64,000 nt of DNA from Natronohydrobacter thiooxidans (GCF_001884735.1 NZ_MJAP01000003.1:434001-498000); one strand, 5' to 3'. Counted from the first letter of the stretch, positions 45,653 to 54,733 are shown. Notes: a model not told the origin generated them from the sequence alone. Translations and numbers: made by a program.

Positions 45653-46630
45653 TCAGCCCCGCAGTTCGTCAGGGATCTCGATGCCGATTTCCTCGAAATA
45701 GCGCACAGCCCCCGGATGGAAGGGCAGGAAGCCGTTATTCGGCACTGCATTTTCCGGCAGAGTCGCTGCCGCCGCTGCGTGGATCTGCATCATGCGGTCG
45801 TTGTTTTCCATCACCAGCTTGGTGATTTCATAGGCCAGCGATTCCGGCATATCGGCATGGGCAATCGCATAGTTCCACATCGCGACCGAAAGCTGGTCCT
45901 CATCCTGCGTAGTGTAGGTGCCCGCAGGAATGTTGAATTGCGACACTTCCGGATGCGCCTCAAGGATCGTGGCCAGTTCTTCCTCGGTGAAGCCGAACAT
46001 CACGACATCGGCTTCGGCGGCGAGTTGCGAGAAGGCCCCGATCGGCAGACCGGCTGCGAAGACGAAGGCGTCAACCAGACCGTCCTTCAACTGGCCCGCG
46101 GTGTCGGCAGCGCCTGCATTCGAGATGGTTGCATTGACGCCCAGCGTTTCCAGGAAGCGCGGCCAATAGGTGCCGGGCGTACCGCCGGCAGGGCCGACGC
46201 CGACGCGCTTGCCATCAAAATCGCTGACCGAGGTGATGCCGCTTCCGCGCAGGGCGACACCCTGGAAGGGCGTTTCATACATCGGGAAAAGCGCGCGGAT
46301 ATCGGTATGCGGCAGGCCGGGGGCCAGTTCGCTTTCGCCATTCCAGGCTTCAAATGCCGGACCCATGGTCACAAGACCGATATCATGGTCGCCCATCTGG
46401 GTCAGCGTCACGTTCTGGACCGGGCCGCCGGTGACTTCACCCGAGGCATTCAGGCCAAGCTCTTCGCCAAGGAAACCGGCCAGACCATTGCCATAGACGA
46501 AATAGACACCGCCCTGACTTGCCGTGCCGACGGTCAGATCAGACGGCCAGCCGGTACGATCCTGTGCAGTGGCCATGGAAACCGACATGACTGCCGCTGC
46601 GGCCAGAGCCGTGAAATTGGTATAACGCAT
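45653..46630 (-). CDS. TAXI family TRAP solute-binding protein
   Basis: A 325-residue periplasmic protein with a signal peptide (~22 residues, ending VSMATA). The TAXI pattern appears in LTVGTASQGGVYFVYGNGLAGFL near 33-55, TGGPVQNVTLTQMGDHDIGLV, GPAGGTPGTYWPRFL and the C-terminal LPFHPGAVRYFEEIGI. TAXI proteins capture solutes for the fused TRAP permease; the ligand (glutamate, dicarboxylates or others in studied cases) is not readable here. ATG at 46630 has GGGGAGG upstream. The 209-base region before it carries the operator-like tandem repeat. Confidence 0.94.
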   Translation of the reverse strand: MRYTNFTALAAAAVMSVSMATAQDRTGWPSDLTVGTASQGGVYFVYGNGLAGFLGEELGLNASGEVTGGPVQNVTLTQMGDHDIGLVTMGPAFEAWNGESELAPGLPHTDIRALFPMYETPFQGVALRGSGITSVSDFDGKRVGVGPAGGTPGTYWPRFLETLGVNATISNAGAADTAGQLKDGLVDAFVFAAGLPIGAFSQLAAEADVVMFGFTEEELATILEAHPEVSQFNIPAGTYTTQDEDQLSVAMWNYAIAHADMPESLAYEITKLVMENNDRMMQIHAAAAATLPENAVPNNGFLPFHPGAVRYFEEIGIEIPDELRG

Positions 46631-46786
46631 TGGGACCTCCCCTTTTATTTTGCGTATATGTCCATGTCCGCCCGTCCCCTCCAAGGATCAAAGGCGGCAC
46701 AACGCATAGTCAAGGCCCAAGCCCGCCTGCATTGCAAGCAAAGCTGCAGGGAAAAAAACCGATGTTAGCGCCAAAACCGGTCGGGA

Positions 46787-46834
46787 TGTATAGAAAGCTA
46801 CACATCAGCGCCGGGCCATGTATCGAAATCCACA
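46787..46834. promoter_or_regulatory. Tandem TGT-N10-ACA operator-like sites
   Basis: Two 16-base near-copies, TGTATAGAAAGCTACA (46787-46802) and TGTATCGAAATCCACA (46819-46834), are each imperfect palindromes TGT-N10-ACA. Their starts are 32 bases apart, close to three DNA turns, so bound dimers would sit on the same face. They lie between dctD-like and TAXI genes, about 160-205 bases upstream of the TAXI start, as expected for activator sites. I infer they bind the DctD-like regulator. I found no convincing sigma-54 promoter downstream. Confidence 0.55.
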
Positions 46835-46839
46835 CATGT

Positions 46840-48207
46840 TCAGCGCTCATCCGCCTCGGTAGCGCTTCCGGCGCTCAGGAACTGGGCCTTGTCGATTCCG
46901 TATTTCATCAGCTTGTCATAGAGCGCCTTGCGCGACAGACCGAGGCTCTCATAGACCGGTTTCAGCGCGCCGTGATGACGGATCAGCGCATCGACCAGAA
47001 GTTTGCGCTCATGCGCGGCCATCTGTTCGGCAAGCGTCTGCGCCCCGTCCATCCCGGTCGCGACGTCGCTCGCGCGTTCCAGCCGCAGCACCGCGCGTTC
47101 GGCGGCATTGCGCAATTCCCGCACATTTCCCGGCCAGGAGGCGCGGGCCAGCTCTGCCAGAAAGGCCGGGTTGACCTGCGGCACGGGCAGACGGTGGCGC
47201 GCAGCGGCTTCGGACAAAAGCCGCATGAAGAGCGCGGGGATATCCTCGACCCGCTCGGACAGGGGCGGCACGCGCAGGCTGAGCGCGTTCAGGCGATAGA
47301 GCAGATCGGCGCGGAAGCGGCCTGCCGTGACCTCGGCTTCCAGCGGCACGCGGCTGGTGGCGATGAAGCGCAGGTCCAGCTCATGCTGCACATTCGAGCC
47401 CAGCGGCGAGATCACCCGGTCCTGCAACACGCGCAGGAGCTTGCCCTGCACATCCAGCGGCATGGCCCCGATATCATCCAGCAGCACCGTGCCACCGCGG
47501 GCATGATCGAACTTGCCCACCCGCGCACGGATCGCGCCGGGAAAGGCGCCGACCTCATGGCCGAAGAGTTCCGATTCGATCAGCGTTTCGGGCAGCGCCG
47601 AACAGGTGATGGCGACAAAGGGCTGCGCCGCGCGGGCCGAGAGGTCATGGAGCGCGCGCGCCACCACTTCCTTGCCGGTGCCCGTATCGCCGATGATCAG
47701 CACATCGGCATCCGAGGGGCCGATGGTGCGCATCTGCTGGCGCAGATGGATCATCGCATTCGAGCGCCCGACCAGACGCGCCTCCAGATCATCCGACTGG
47801 CCAGCAACGGCGCGCAGGCGGCGATTGTCCAGCACCAGTTGGCGAAACTCCATCGCGCGCCGGGCAATCGCGGCAAGCTGCGCGCCGGAAAAGGGTTTCT
47901 CGATGAAATCATGCGCGCCTTCGCGCATGGCCCGCACCGCAAGCGGCACATCGCCATGCCCGGTGATCAGGATCACCGGAATATCGGCGTCGATCTCGTG
48001 GATGCGGGTCATCAGCGTCATGCCGTCCATGCCCGACATGCGGATATCGCTGATCACGATGCCGCCGAATCCGGCGGTGATCCGCTCCAGCACCGGTTGC
48101 GCCGCTTCGAACCCTTCGACCCCCAGCCCGGCCAGATCCAGCGCCTGTTCGGTCGAGGCGCGCAGATCCGCGTCATCATCGACCAGAAGCACCTTGCCAG
48201 GGCTCAT
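46840..48207 (-). CDS. dctD: NtrC/DctD-family response regulator with altered AAA+ motifs
   Basis: A 455-residue regulator: receiver domain (D54 in VISDIRMSGMDG, K104 in EKPF), AAA+ domain from ~145 (Walker A GDTGTGKE at 173-180) and a Fis-type helix-turn-helix near 410-440. The gene starts at the ATGA overlap with the sensor kinase gene. Odd: the sigma-54 contact loop reads GAFPGA (220-225) instead of GAFTGA, and Walker B reads LLDD (244-245) instead of the usual DE. It probably controls the TAXI-TRAP genes directly downstream. Whether it still works with sigma-54 is open. The symbol is by family resemblance to DctD. Confidence 0.88.
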   Translation of the reverse strand: MSPGKVLLVDDDADLRASTEQALDLAGLGVEGFEAAQPVLERITAGFGGIVISDIRMSGMDGMTLMTRIHEIDADIPVILITGHGDVPLAVRAMREGAHDFIEKPFSGAQLAAIARRAMEFRQLVLDNRRLRAVAGQSDDLEARLVGRSNAMIHLRQQMRTIGPSDADVLIIGDTGTGKEVVARALHDLSARAAQPFVAITCSALPETLIESELFGHEVGAFPGAIRARVGKFDHARGGTVLLDDIGAMPLDVQGKLLRVLQDRVISPLGSNVQHELDLRFIATSRVPLEAEVTAGRFRADLLYRLNALSLRVPPLSERVEDIPALFMRLLSEAAARHRLPVPQVNPAFLAELARASWPGNVRELRNAAERAVLRLERASDVATGMDGAQTLAEQMAAHERKLLVDALIRHHGALKPVYESLGLSRKALYDKLMKYGIDKAQFLSAGSATEADER

Positions 48208-50048
48208 TCGGCGGCCTCTGCGTGTCCACTTGCCGCCGCTTGCAGATCCAGCGTGAAGACTGCGCCGCCCTCGGGGTGGTTTTCCACCGCAAGCGCGCCG
48301 CCGAAATCGCGCATGATATTATACGAGATCGACAGCCCCAGCCCCAGCCCCTTGCCGACCTCCTTGGTCGAGAAGAAAGGATCAAAAATCCGCGCCTGCA
48401 GACCTTCGGCCACGCCCGGCCCGTGATCGCGCAGTGTGACCTGAACCCGCTCGCCCGCCGCCTGCGCGCGCAGATGCAGGCGCTTGTCCTGCGCGCCCTC
48501 GACCGCATCAATCGCATTGCTGATCAGATTGACCAGCACCTGTTGCAGCCGCACCGGCCCCGCCACCACCTGCAAGGGCACGGCGCCCAGATCCACCTCC
48601 AGCGTGACGCCGCTTTTGCGCAGACGCCAGCCGAGCAGTTCCTGCGCCTCGCTGATCGATTCTGCCAGCGCCACGGCGCGCAACTGCTGATTGGGCTTGC
48701 GGGCGAAATTGCGCAGATGGCGGCTGATCCGGGTCAGGCGGTCGATCATGCCCAGAATGCGGGCGATATTGCCCTGCGCTTCCTCGCGGCGGTCCTGTTC
48801 CAGCAGCAGTTGCGCATTCTCGGCATAATTGCGCGCCGCCCCCAGCGGCTGGTTGAATTCATGGCTGAGCGCTGCCGACATCTGCCCCAGAGCGGCCAGC
48901 TTCCCGGCCTGCACCAGTTCGGATTGGGTCTTGCGCAACTGCGCCTCGGTCGCGCGGCGCTCGGTGACTTCTTCTTCCAGTGCCACATTGGCCGCGCGCA
49001 ACTGGCCGGTGCGCAGCGTGACCTGCCGTTCCAGATCATCCTTGGCCGCCTGTTCCATTTCCAGCCGCAGCGCCATCTGCCGCCGCCGCTGCCAGATGAT
49101 CAGCGCCATCAGCGACAGAAGCCCTGTCGCCAGAAGGCCGATCGCCACGCTGGCCGCCGCCTGTGCCCGCGCCCTGCGCGTGGGCAAAAGCACCTGCACT
49201 GTCCAGTCGGCCTGCGGCATATGGCTTTTCACCACCAGATATTCGCTGGCCACCGCATCGCTGCCATGCCCCGACAAGAGCCGGAACCCGGCACGGTCGC
49301 TATGCATCTGGAAATCGATCTCGCCCAGTGCGGCATTGGCATAGCGCTGCGTCTGCTGCGTGCGCGCCAGCCGGTCGGGCGTCAGCGCGCCGAAAGCATG
49401 AAACAGCCAGTCCGGGCGGTTGGACAGAAAGATGATATCCTCGGGATCGGTCACGATGATGCGCAGATCCTCGGAGGCCCAGGCGCGTTCGAGATCATCG
49501 ACATCGACCTTCAGCACCATCACGCCCAGCCGCTGCCCGGCCACATCTATCGCCGCGCCGAAATAATAGCCGCGCTTGTTCGAGGTGGTGCCCAGCGCAT
49601 AGAACCGCCCCCGCCCTTCGGCCATGGCATCGAAGAAATACGGGCGGAAGGCAAAATTCCCGCCGACGAAACTGAGCGGCTCATTGAAATTCGAGGCCGC
49701 CAGCGTCACCCCGTCGCGATACATCACATAGAGATCGGACGCGCCCAGAAGTTCCGCCGCGTCGCGCAGATAGGTATTGGCGGCCATGATCAGGTCAGGA
49801 TCGCGCGGGGCCAGCAGGAGCGAGCGGATCACGCGCTGATCGGCAAGCAATTCGGGCAGGCGCTCGAAACGTTCCAACTGGCCGCGAATGGTTGATTCGG
49901 CCAGATTCAGCGTGTTCTCGCCGCGATCATTCAGATCCTGAAAGCTGCGGGACAGCGCCTGCTGATGCGCGAGCCATGTCAGCAAAGCCAGCAGCGCCAG
50001 CCCGAAGGCCACGCCTGCCCAGATCAGAGCCTTGCCGGGCTGTCGCAT
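48204..50048 (-). CDS. dctB: DctB-type sensor histidine kinase
   Basis: A 614-residue membrane kinase. A membrane segment at ~9-29, a large periplasmic double-PAS-like sensor region of ~260 residues (with SFVGGNFAFRPYFFDAMAEGRGRFYALGTTSNKRGYYFGAAI, which is typical of DctB-like sensors) and a second membrane segment near 310-330. A coiled coil follows, then the H-box ALSHEFNQPLGAARNY, and the ATPase domain with NLISNAIDAV and GLGLGLSIS. It senses a periplasmic solute and phosphorylates the regulator encoded next. ATG at 50048 has AGGAGA upstream. Confidence 0.93.
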   Translation of the reverse strand: MRQPGKALIWAGVAFGLALLALLTWLAHQQALSRSFQDLNDRGENTLNLAESTIRGQLERFERLPELLADQRVIRSLLLAPRDPDLIMAANTYLRDAAELLGASDLYVMYRDGVTLAASNFNEPLSFVGGNFAFRPYFFDAMAEGRGRFYALGTTSNKRGYYFGAAIDVAGQRLGVMVLKVDVDDLERAWASEDLRIIVTDPEDIIFLSNRPDWLFHAFGALTPDRLARTQQTQRYANAALGEIDFQMHSDRAGFRLLSGHGSDAVASEYLVVKSHMPQADWTVQVLLPTRRARAQAAASVAIGLLATGLLSLMALIIWQRRRQMALRLEMEQAAKDDLERQVTLRTGQLRAANVALEEEVTERRATEAQLRKTQSELVQAGKLAALGQMSAALSHEFNQPLGAARNYAENAQLLLEQDRREEAQGNIARILGMIDRLTRISRHLRNFARKPNQQLRAVALAESISEAQELLGWRLRKSGVTLEVDLGAVPLQVVAGPVRLQQVLVNLISNAIDAVEGAQDKRLHLRAQAAGERVQVTLRDHGPGVAEGLQARIFDPFFSTKEVGKGLGLGLSISYNIMRDFGGALAVENHPEGGAVFTLDLQAAASGHAEAAE

Positions 50049-50080
50049 CGCGCCCCATCTCCTGCCATACCGTGCCTTGG

Positions 50081-50111
50081 TATTTAGCACCGTCCGGGCG
50101 CGGAGTGTCAA
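50081..50111 (-). promoter_or_regulatory. Likely sigma-70 promoter of dctB-dctD
   Basis: Leftward TTGACA at 50106-50111 (perfect -35) and CTAAAT/TAAATA at 50081-50087 (-10 region) separated by 18 or 19 bases. It lies ~35 bases upstream of the dctB start, and just after the ychF stop. Confidence 0.55.
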
Positions 50112-50120
50112 ATGCGCGTG

Positions 50121-51218
50121 TCAGGCATTGAACAGGAAATGCAGCACGTCGCCGTCCTTGACCTCATAGCCCTTGCCTTCGACGCGGAACTTGCCCGCTT
50201 CCTTGGCCCCGGTCTCGCCCTTATGGGTGACGTAATCGCCATAGGCGACGGTCTCGGCGCGGATGAAGCCGCGTTCGAAATCGCCATGGATGACGCCTGC
50301 GGCCTGCGGGGCAAGGGTGCCCTTGGGGATCGTCCAGGCGCGGGCCTCTTTCGGGCCGACGGTGAAATAGGTCTGCAGGCCCAGAAGCTGATAGCCCGCG
50401 CGGATCAACCGATCCAGCCCCGGCTCTTCCAGCCCCATCTCGGAGAGGAACATTTCGGCTTCCTCGGCGTCGAGCTGGCTGATCTCTTCCTCGATCTGCG
50501 CGGAAATCACCACATGCGCGGCCCCTTGGGCCGCGGCCATCGCAGCGACTTTCTCCGAGAGCGCATTGCCCTTGCCGGCAGAGCCCTCTTCGACATTGCA
50601 CACAAAAAGCACGGGCTTCGCGGTCAGAAGCTGCAACATCCGCCAGGATTTGCGCTCTTCCTCCGAAACCTCGACCGTGCGGGCGGGCTTTCCGGCCTCC
50701 AGCGCGGCCAATGCGCGGCGCAAAAGCACATCCTGTTCCACTGCTTCCTTGTCACCGCCGCGCAGCTTGCGCGACAGATTCGCCAGACGCCGCTCGATGG
50801 ATTCCATATCGGCGATCATCAGCTCGGTCTCAATGGTTTCGGCATCGGCCACCGGGTCGATCCGGCCTTCGACATGGGTCACATCATCATCTTCAAAGCA
50901 GCGCAGCACATGGGCGATCGCGTCCACCTCGCGGATATTGGCCAGAAACTGATTGCCCAGCCCCTCGCCCTTGGACGCGCCGCGCACCAGCCCGGCGATA
51001 TCGACGAAGGTCATGCGCGTGGGGATCACCTCGCGCGATCCGGCGATCTGCGCCAATGTCATCAGACGGGCATCGGGCACAGCCACATCGCCCACATTCG
51101 GCTCGATCGTGCAGAAGGGGAAATTCGCGGCCTGTGCGGCGGCGGTTCTGGTCAGCGCGTTGAACAGGGTCGATTTGCCGACATTCGGCAGACCCACGAT
51201 ACCCATCTTGAAGCCCAT
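50121..51218 (-). CDS. ychF: Redox-regulated ATPase/GTPase YchF
   Basis: A 365-residue Obg-family P-loop ATPase. G1 GLPNVGKST at 9-17, EPNVGDVAVPD, DIAGLVRGASKGEGLGNQFL, a helical insertion, and a TGS domain at the end (AWTIPKGTLAPQAAGVIHGDFERGFIRAE). Highly conserved; binds ribosomes and responds to oxidative stress. Starts at ATG 51218. Stop is only 73 bases from the dctB start, with the dctB promoter between. Divergent from trpA. Confidence 0.95.
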   Translation of the reverse strand: MGFKMGIVGLPNVGKSTLFNALTRTAAAQAANFPFCTIEPNVGDVAVPDARLMTLAQIAGSREVIPTRMTFVDIAGLVRGASKGEGLGNQFLANIREVDAIAHVLRCFEDDDVTHVEGRIDPVADAETIETELMIADMESIERRLANLSRKLRGGDKEAVEQDVLLRRALAALEAGKPARTVEVSEEERKSWRMLQLLTAKPVLFVCNVEEGSAGKGNALSEKVAAMAAAQGAAHVVISAQIEEEISQLDAEEAEMFLSEMGLEEPGLDRLIRAGYQLLGLQTYFTVGPKEARAWTIPKGTLAPQAAGVIHGDFERGFIRAETVAYGDYVTHKGETGAKEAGKFRVEGKGYEVKDGDVLHFLFNA

Positions 51219-51348
51219 GACTGTTCCCTTTCGCGCGACAACTGCTGCGCCGCGCTTTTAGGCGCAGGCGGGGGCCAAGACAAGGCAACAGCAGTTGATT
51301 CCCCGCGCGATTTGGCCCAAACCCGGAACGCAAGACAGGGACCGGGGC

Positions 51349-52143
51349 ATGATGACCAGAATCGACCAGAAATTCGCCAAGCTGAAATCCGAAGGCCGCA
51401 AGGCTTTCGTCTCCTATATCATGGGGGGCGATCCGGATCTGGAAACCTCGCTTGCGGTGATGAAGGGCCTGCCGGGCGCGGGTGTGGATATTATCGAACT
51501 GGGCGTGCCCTTCACCGACCCGATGGCGGATGGCCCGACGATCCAGCTTGCCGGTCAGCGCGCGCTTGACGGCGGGCAGACACTGGCCCTGACGCTGGAC
51601 ATGGTGCGCCGCTTTCGCGAGGGTGATGACAGCACGCCCATCGTGCTGATGGGCTATTACAACCCGATCTATGCGCGCGGCGTGGATCAGTTCCTGAATG
51701 ATGCGAAATCAGCCGGTGTGGACGGGCTGATCGTGGTGGATCTGCCGCCCGAGGAAGATAGTGAGTTGTGCATCCCGGCGCAGGCGGCGGGGCTGAACTT
51801 CATCCGGCTGGCCACGCCGACGACCGATGCGAAACGCCTGCCCAAGGTGCTGCAGAACACGTCGGGCTTTGTCTATTATGTCTCGATCACCGGGATTACC
51901 GGGGCGGCGGCGGCGCAGGCGGGCGATGTCGCGCCGGAAGTCGCGCGGATCAAGGCCGCGACCGATCTACCGGTGATCGTGGGTTTCGGCATTTCCACGC
52001 CAGAGACCGCAGAAGCGATTGCCAGCGTCGCGGATGGCTGCGTCGTGGGATCGGCCATCGTCAAGGAAATCGCGGCTGGCAGGCCCGTGGCCGAGGTGCT
52101 GGCCTATGTCCGCACGCTTTCGGACGGGGCGCATCGCGGCTGA
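51349..52143 (+). CDS. trpA: Tryptophan synthase alpha subunit
   Basis: A 264-residue TIM barrel that cleaves indole-3-glycerol phosphate to indole. [16 protein letters not shown], the catalytic Glu in [62 protein letters not shown] and VIVGFGIS are all typical. Start either 51349 or 51352. It stands apart from trpB, with no trp gene beside it, which is frequent in Rhodobacteraceae. A stem-loop cluster follows the stop. Confidence 0.95.
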   Translation: MMTRIDQKFAKLKSEGRKAFVSYIMGGDPDLETSLAVMKGLPGAGVDIIELGVPFTDPMADGPTIQLAGQRALDGGQTLALTLDMVRRFREGDDSTPIVLMGYYNPIYARGVDQFLNDAKSAGVDGLIVVDLPPEEDSELCIPAQAAGLNFIRLATPTTDAKRLPKVLQNTSGFVYYVSITGITGAAAAQAGDVAPEVARIKAATDLPVIVGFGISTPETAEAIASVADGCVVGSAIVKEIAAGRPVAEVLAYVRTLSDGAHRG

Positions 52144-52230
52144 AAACTGAAGGCTTGGGGGGCGGGCTTTGTCGCAAGTGCAGAAGCGCCCGCTCATGGC
52201 CCCCCCTGCCCATGCCATTCGCGGGCGCTT

Positions 52231-52332
52231 GCCCGTGCGAAGGCGCACGGGCGGGCATTCGGGTTGCGGCCCGTGCGGTCTGCAGCGGTCATTTGCAACG
52301 CAAACAGCCGCGCCTTTTCAGGGACGCGGCTG
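52231..52332. repeat. Two stem-loops downstream of trpA
   Basis: GCCCGTGCG/CGCACGGGC with loop AAGG (52231-52252), and CAGCCGCG/CGCGGCTG with a 12-base loop (52305-52332). They lie in the ~220-base interval between convergent trpA and the CAP gene. Neither has a T-run. Confidence 0.6.
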
Positions 52333-52367
52333 GGGGATAATCCACTTGAACGACGGCAAGCGCGGGC

Positions 52368-52922
52368 TTAGCGCCCGGCGATCTGCATCATCGGGTCGGC
52401 CCCGGCGCCCAGCACCACGGTCCACCACAGCTTGCCATTATCGTCCTGATGCCAGCCCACGCCGATTTCATTGGCGCGGCGATCCAGAATCACCGGGCGC
52501 GTCTCGGGCTCGATCATCCAGGCATTGACGGTCTCGACCTCGGTCTCGAATGTCTCGGAGATCAGCTCACCCACAAAGGTGCCGCGATAGCCTGCGCGCT
52601 GGGCGCGCTGCATCGGGCTGGAACCGTCAGACCCCCAGTGCCAGGGGCGGCTCTGGAAGGACATGTCCTGCGCATGGGTCGCGGCCGCACTGGTCAGCGC
52701 CGCATTGGCCTGCAAGGGTCCAAGCCCGTTCTGTGCGCGCATGGTGTTGATTCCGTCCTGCACACGCTGGCGCACCCGCGGGGCGTCAGAGGGATTGATT
52801 CGGACCACCACCGGCAAGGGGCGACCATCGCTTCCCAGAGGAACCTGAGTGGCGGGGCCGGGGGCCTCGCAGGCTGACAGCGCCAGCACAGAGATCGCAA
52901 TCAATGCGAAGGGACGAAACAT
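52368..52922 (-). CDS. CAP-domain lipoprotein
   Basis: A 184-residue exported lipoprotein. The lipobox is LSAC at residues 15-18 with a hydrophobic signal before it. A CAP/SCP domain follows (ALTSAAATHAQDMSFQSRPWHWGSDGSSPMQRAQRAGY, GELI, ...VETVNAWM) with the family's His/Glu pattern partly visible. The function of bacterial CAP proteins is mostly unknown. Start set at ATG 52922 rather than the earlier GTG. Divergent from the small membrane-protein gene, with 341 bases between. Confidence 0.88.
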   Translation of the reverse strand: MFRPFALIAISVLALSACEAPGPATQVPLGSDGRPLPVVVRINPSDAPRVRQRVQDGINTMRAQNGLGPLQANAALTSAAATHAQDMSFQSRPWHWGSDGSSPMQRAQRAGYRGTFVGELISETFETEVETVNAWMIEPETRPVILDRRANEIGVGWHQDDNGKLWWTVVLGAGADPMMQIAGR

Positions 52923-53263
52923 AGATAACACTTTCTCATTTAGTCAGGTGTTGACTTAGCGAGTCGGGATCGGGTTTTCAAACACAACTCGGCGAGTTTT
53001 TGCCGCTGGTCACGACAGACGTGGCTTTCCTGCACTTAGTCCGGAAGTGACGGGACCGGAAGCAGATTCCGGGATTTACACCTACGGAAGAGGGGACTGT
53101 GGCCCAAAAGTGTTGCGAAATTGACGACGTTGCCGGAAAGAGCCGCAGTTCTGAAGAACTATGGATTGCAACTGTCCTGAGAACATGATTTTCACCAGAT
53201 CACGACATTTCGTCTTGGGAGCCGGGCCAACTTATCGTGTACCGGCGCGTTCTGGAGGTTACT
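52923..53263. promoter_or_regulatory. Divergent intergenic region, 341 bases
   Basis: No gene supported. Must carry promoters for the CAP lipoprotein (leftward) and the small membrane protein (rightward). A TTGACG at about 53121 is a weak -35 candidate on the plus strand, without a convincing -10. AT content is higher than in coding DNA. The long 5' leader of the small protein may itself be regulatory. Confidence 0.4.
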
Positions 53264-53455
53264 ATGAAGAAACTCGCACTTGCTGCTGCCCTGTCGTTGG
53301 CTGCCACCTCGGCATTCGCCGGCAAGCATGGCAAATACTCGGAGCCGGTCATCGAGCCCGCAGTGGTTGTCGCTGAAACCAAAGCTTCCTCGGGCGGTAT
53401 CATCGTCCCGCTGATGCTGCTCCTGATCGTTGCTGCGGCTGTTGCTGCGAAGTAA
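53264..53455 (+). CDS. Small exported membrane-anchored protein
   Basis: A 63-residue protein. Signal peptide MKKLALAAALSLAATSAFA (cleavage near 19), a 25-residue acidic/valine linker (SEPVIEPAVVVAETKAS) and a C-terminal membrane helix (GGIIVPLMLLLIVAAAVAA) ending with Lys. I recognise the pattern from Rhodobacterales genomes, but no function. GGAGG lies seven bases before the ATG and a perfect terminator follows the stop, so it is a strong independent gene. Final location is probably the inner membrane with the linker outside. Confidence 0.87.
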   Translation: MKKLALAAALSLAATSAFAGKHGKYSEPVIEPAVVVAETKASSGGIIVPLMLLLIVAAAVAAK

Positions 53456-53480
53456 TTCGCACAACACTGAAGTATTCAGG

Positions 53481-53512
53481 AAAAGGTGACAGGGCTTCCT
53501 GTCACCTTTTTT
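53481..53512 (+). terminator. Rho-independent terminator after small membrane protein
   Basis: Perfect 13-bp stem AAAAGGTGACAGG/CCTGTCACCTTTT with loop GCTT, followed by more T. The A-run on the other side allows it to act on hemH-direction transcripts as well. Confidence 0.93.
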
Positions 53513-53552
53513 ATTTGCGCGGCGCAGGCATGCAGCACGACGGCCCCAGAGA

Positions 53553-54674
53553 TCAGCGCGCTGTCCAGCCCGCGAGATTGGCCTCGATCACCGCAGCCAG
53601 TGCCTCTATATGGTCAGCCTCGTCATTGAGGCAGGGGATATAGGTGAATTTCTCGCCGCCCGCTTCCTCGAAGCTCTCGCGAATCTCTTCGTTGATCTCT
53701 TCCAGCGTCTCGATGCAATCGGCGGAAAAGGCCGGCGCCACGACCGCCAGCCGCTTCACACCCTGCCGGGCCAGATCGGCGACATGCTCCACCGTATAGG
53801 GCCGCAGCCATTCTTCGCGCCCGAAGACCGACTGGAAGCTGGTCTGCACCACGTCCTTGCCCCAGCCCAGTTCCTCGCGCAACAGCCGCGTGGTTTTCTG
53901 GCACTGGCAATGATAGGGGTCGCCCTCCATCAGATAGCGCTTCGGCATGCCGTGATACGAGGTCACGAGCACCTCTGGCTTTTCTTCCATCGCGTCATAG
54001 GTCCGGCGCACCGAATCAGCCAGCGCGCGGATATAGGCCGGGTGGTCGAAATAGGGTGCGACCGTGCGCGCGGCGGGTTGCCATTTCTGGGTCATCAGCG
54101 CGCGGAAGAACTGGTCGCAGGCCGTAGCAGAGGTGGCGCCGGCATATTGCGGATAAAGCGGGAAGAAGAGGATTTTCTCGCAGCCCGCCGCGACCATTTC
54201 ATCGACCTTGGACTGGGTCGAGGGATTGCCATAGCGCATGCAGAAATCGACCATCACACCCTCGCCGAATCGCGTGGCCATCGCCTCGGCCAGTTTCGCG
54301 GTCTGATCCTTGGTGATCGTCATCAAAGGGCTTTCGCCCTTGTCGTGATTCCAGATGGATTTGTAATTCGCCCCCGAGGTGAAGGGCCGCTTGGTCAGGA
54401 TGATCAGTTGCAAGAGCGGCTGCCATTTCCATGCCGGATAGTCGATCACGCGCTTGTCGGACAGAAACTCGTTCAGATAACGCCGCATCGACCAGTAATC
54501 GTAATTGTCGGGCGTGCCCAGATTGGCCAGAAGCACGCCGATCTTCGCCTGCGGCACCGGCGGGTGATCGGGACTGGCATGTTCCAGACGCCCCGCGCCG
54601 GGCCGGTCCAGTCGGACAGGGCAACGCCCGGTCTGCGTCTCTGGCTGTGCCTCAAGCATGGCTCTATCCTTCAT
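53553..54674 (-). CDS. hemH: Ferrochelatase
   Basis: A 373-residue enzyme inserting iron into protoporphyrin IX. KIGVLLANLGTPDNYDYWSMRRYLNEFLSDKRV is the family start (residue ~45); the active-site His lies in LVTSYHGMPKRY; FQSVFGREEWLRPY and VVAPAFSADCIETLEEINEE follow. The N-terminal ~40-residue extension before the domain is longer than usual and low in conservation. Starts at 54674 or 54662 both fit; I used the first. Downstream of the methyltransferase gene by 59 bases. Confidence 0.95.
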   Translation of the reverse strand: MKDRAMLEAQPETQTGRCPVRLDRPGAGRLEHASPDHPPVPQAKIGVLLANLGTPDNYDYWSMRRYLNEFLSDKRVIDYPAWKWQPLLQLIILTKRPFTSGANYKSIWNHDKGESPLMTITKDQTAKLAEAMATRFGEGVMVDFCMRYGNPSTQSKVDEMVAAGCEKILFFPLYPQYAGATSATACDQFFRALMTQKWQPAARTVAPYFDHPAYIRALADSVRRTYDAMEEKPEVLVTSYHGMPKRYLMEGDPYHCQCQKTTRLLREELGWGKDVVQTSFQSVFGREEWLRPYTVEHVADLARQGVKRLAVVAPAFSADCIETLEEINEEIRESFEEAGGEKFTYIPCLNDEADHIEALAAVIEANLAGWTAR

Positions 54675-54733
54675 GGCTCTGACCTTGGCGCTAAAACGAA
54701 ACTCAGCGTGATGTAACGGCTTTCGCGGCGGAA

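Noticed and set aside
46631..46786. Sigma-54 promoter for the TAXI gene
   Set aside because: Only poor matches (for example a TTGCA at about 46731 with a wrong -24 element). None keeps the GG-N10-GC rule with good flanks, so I did not annotate one.
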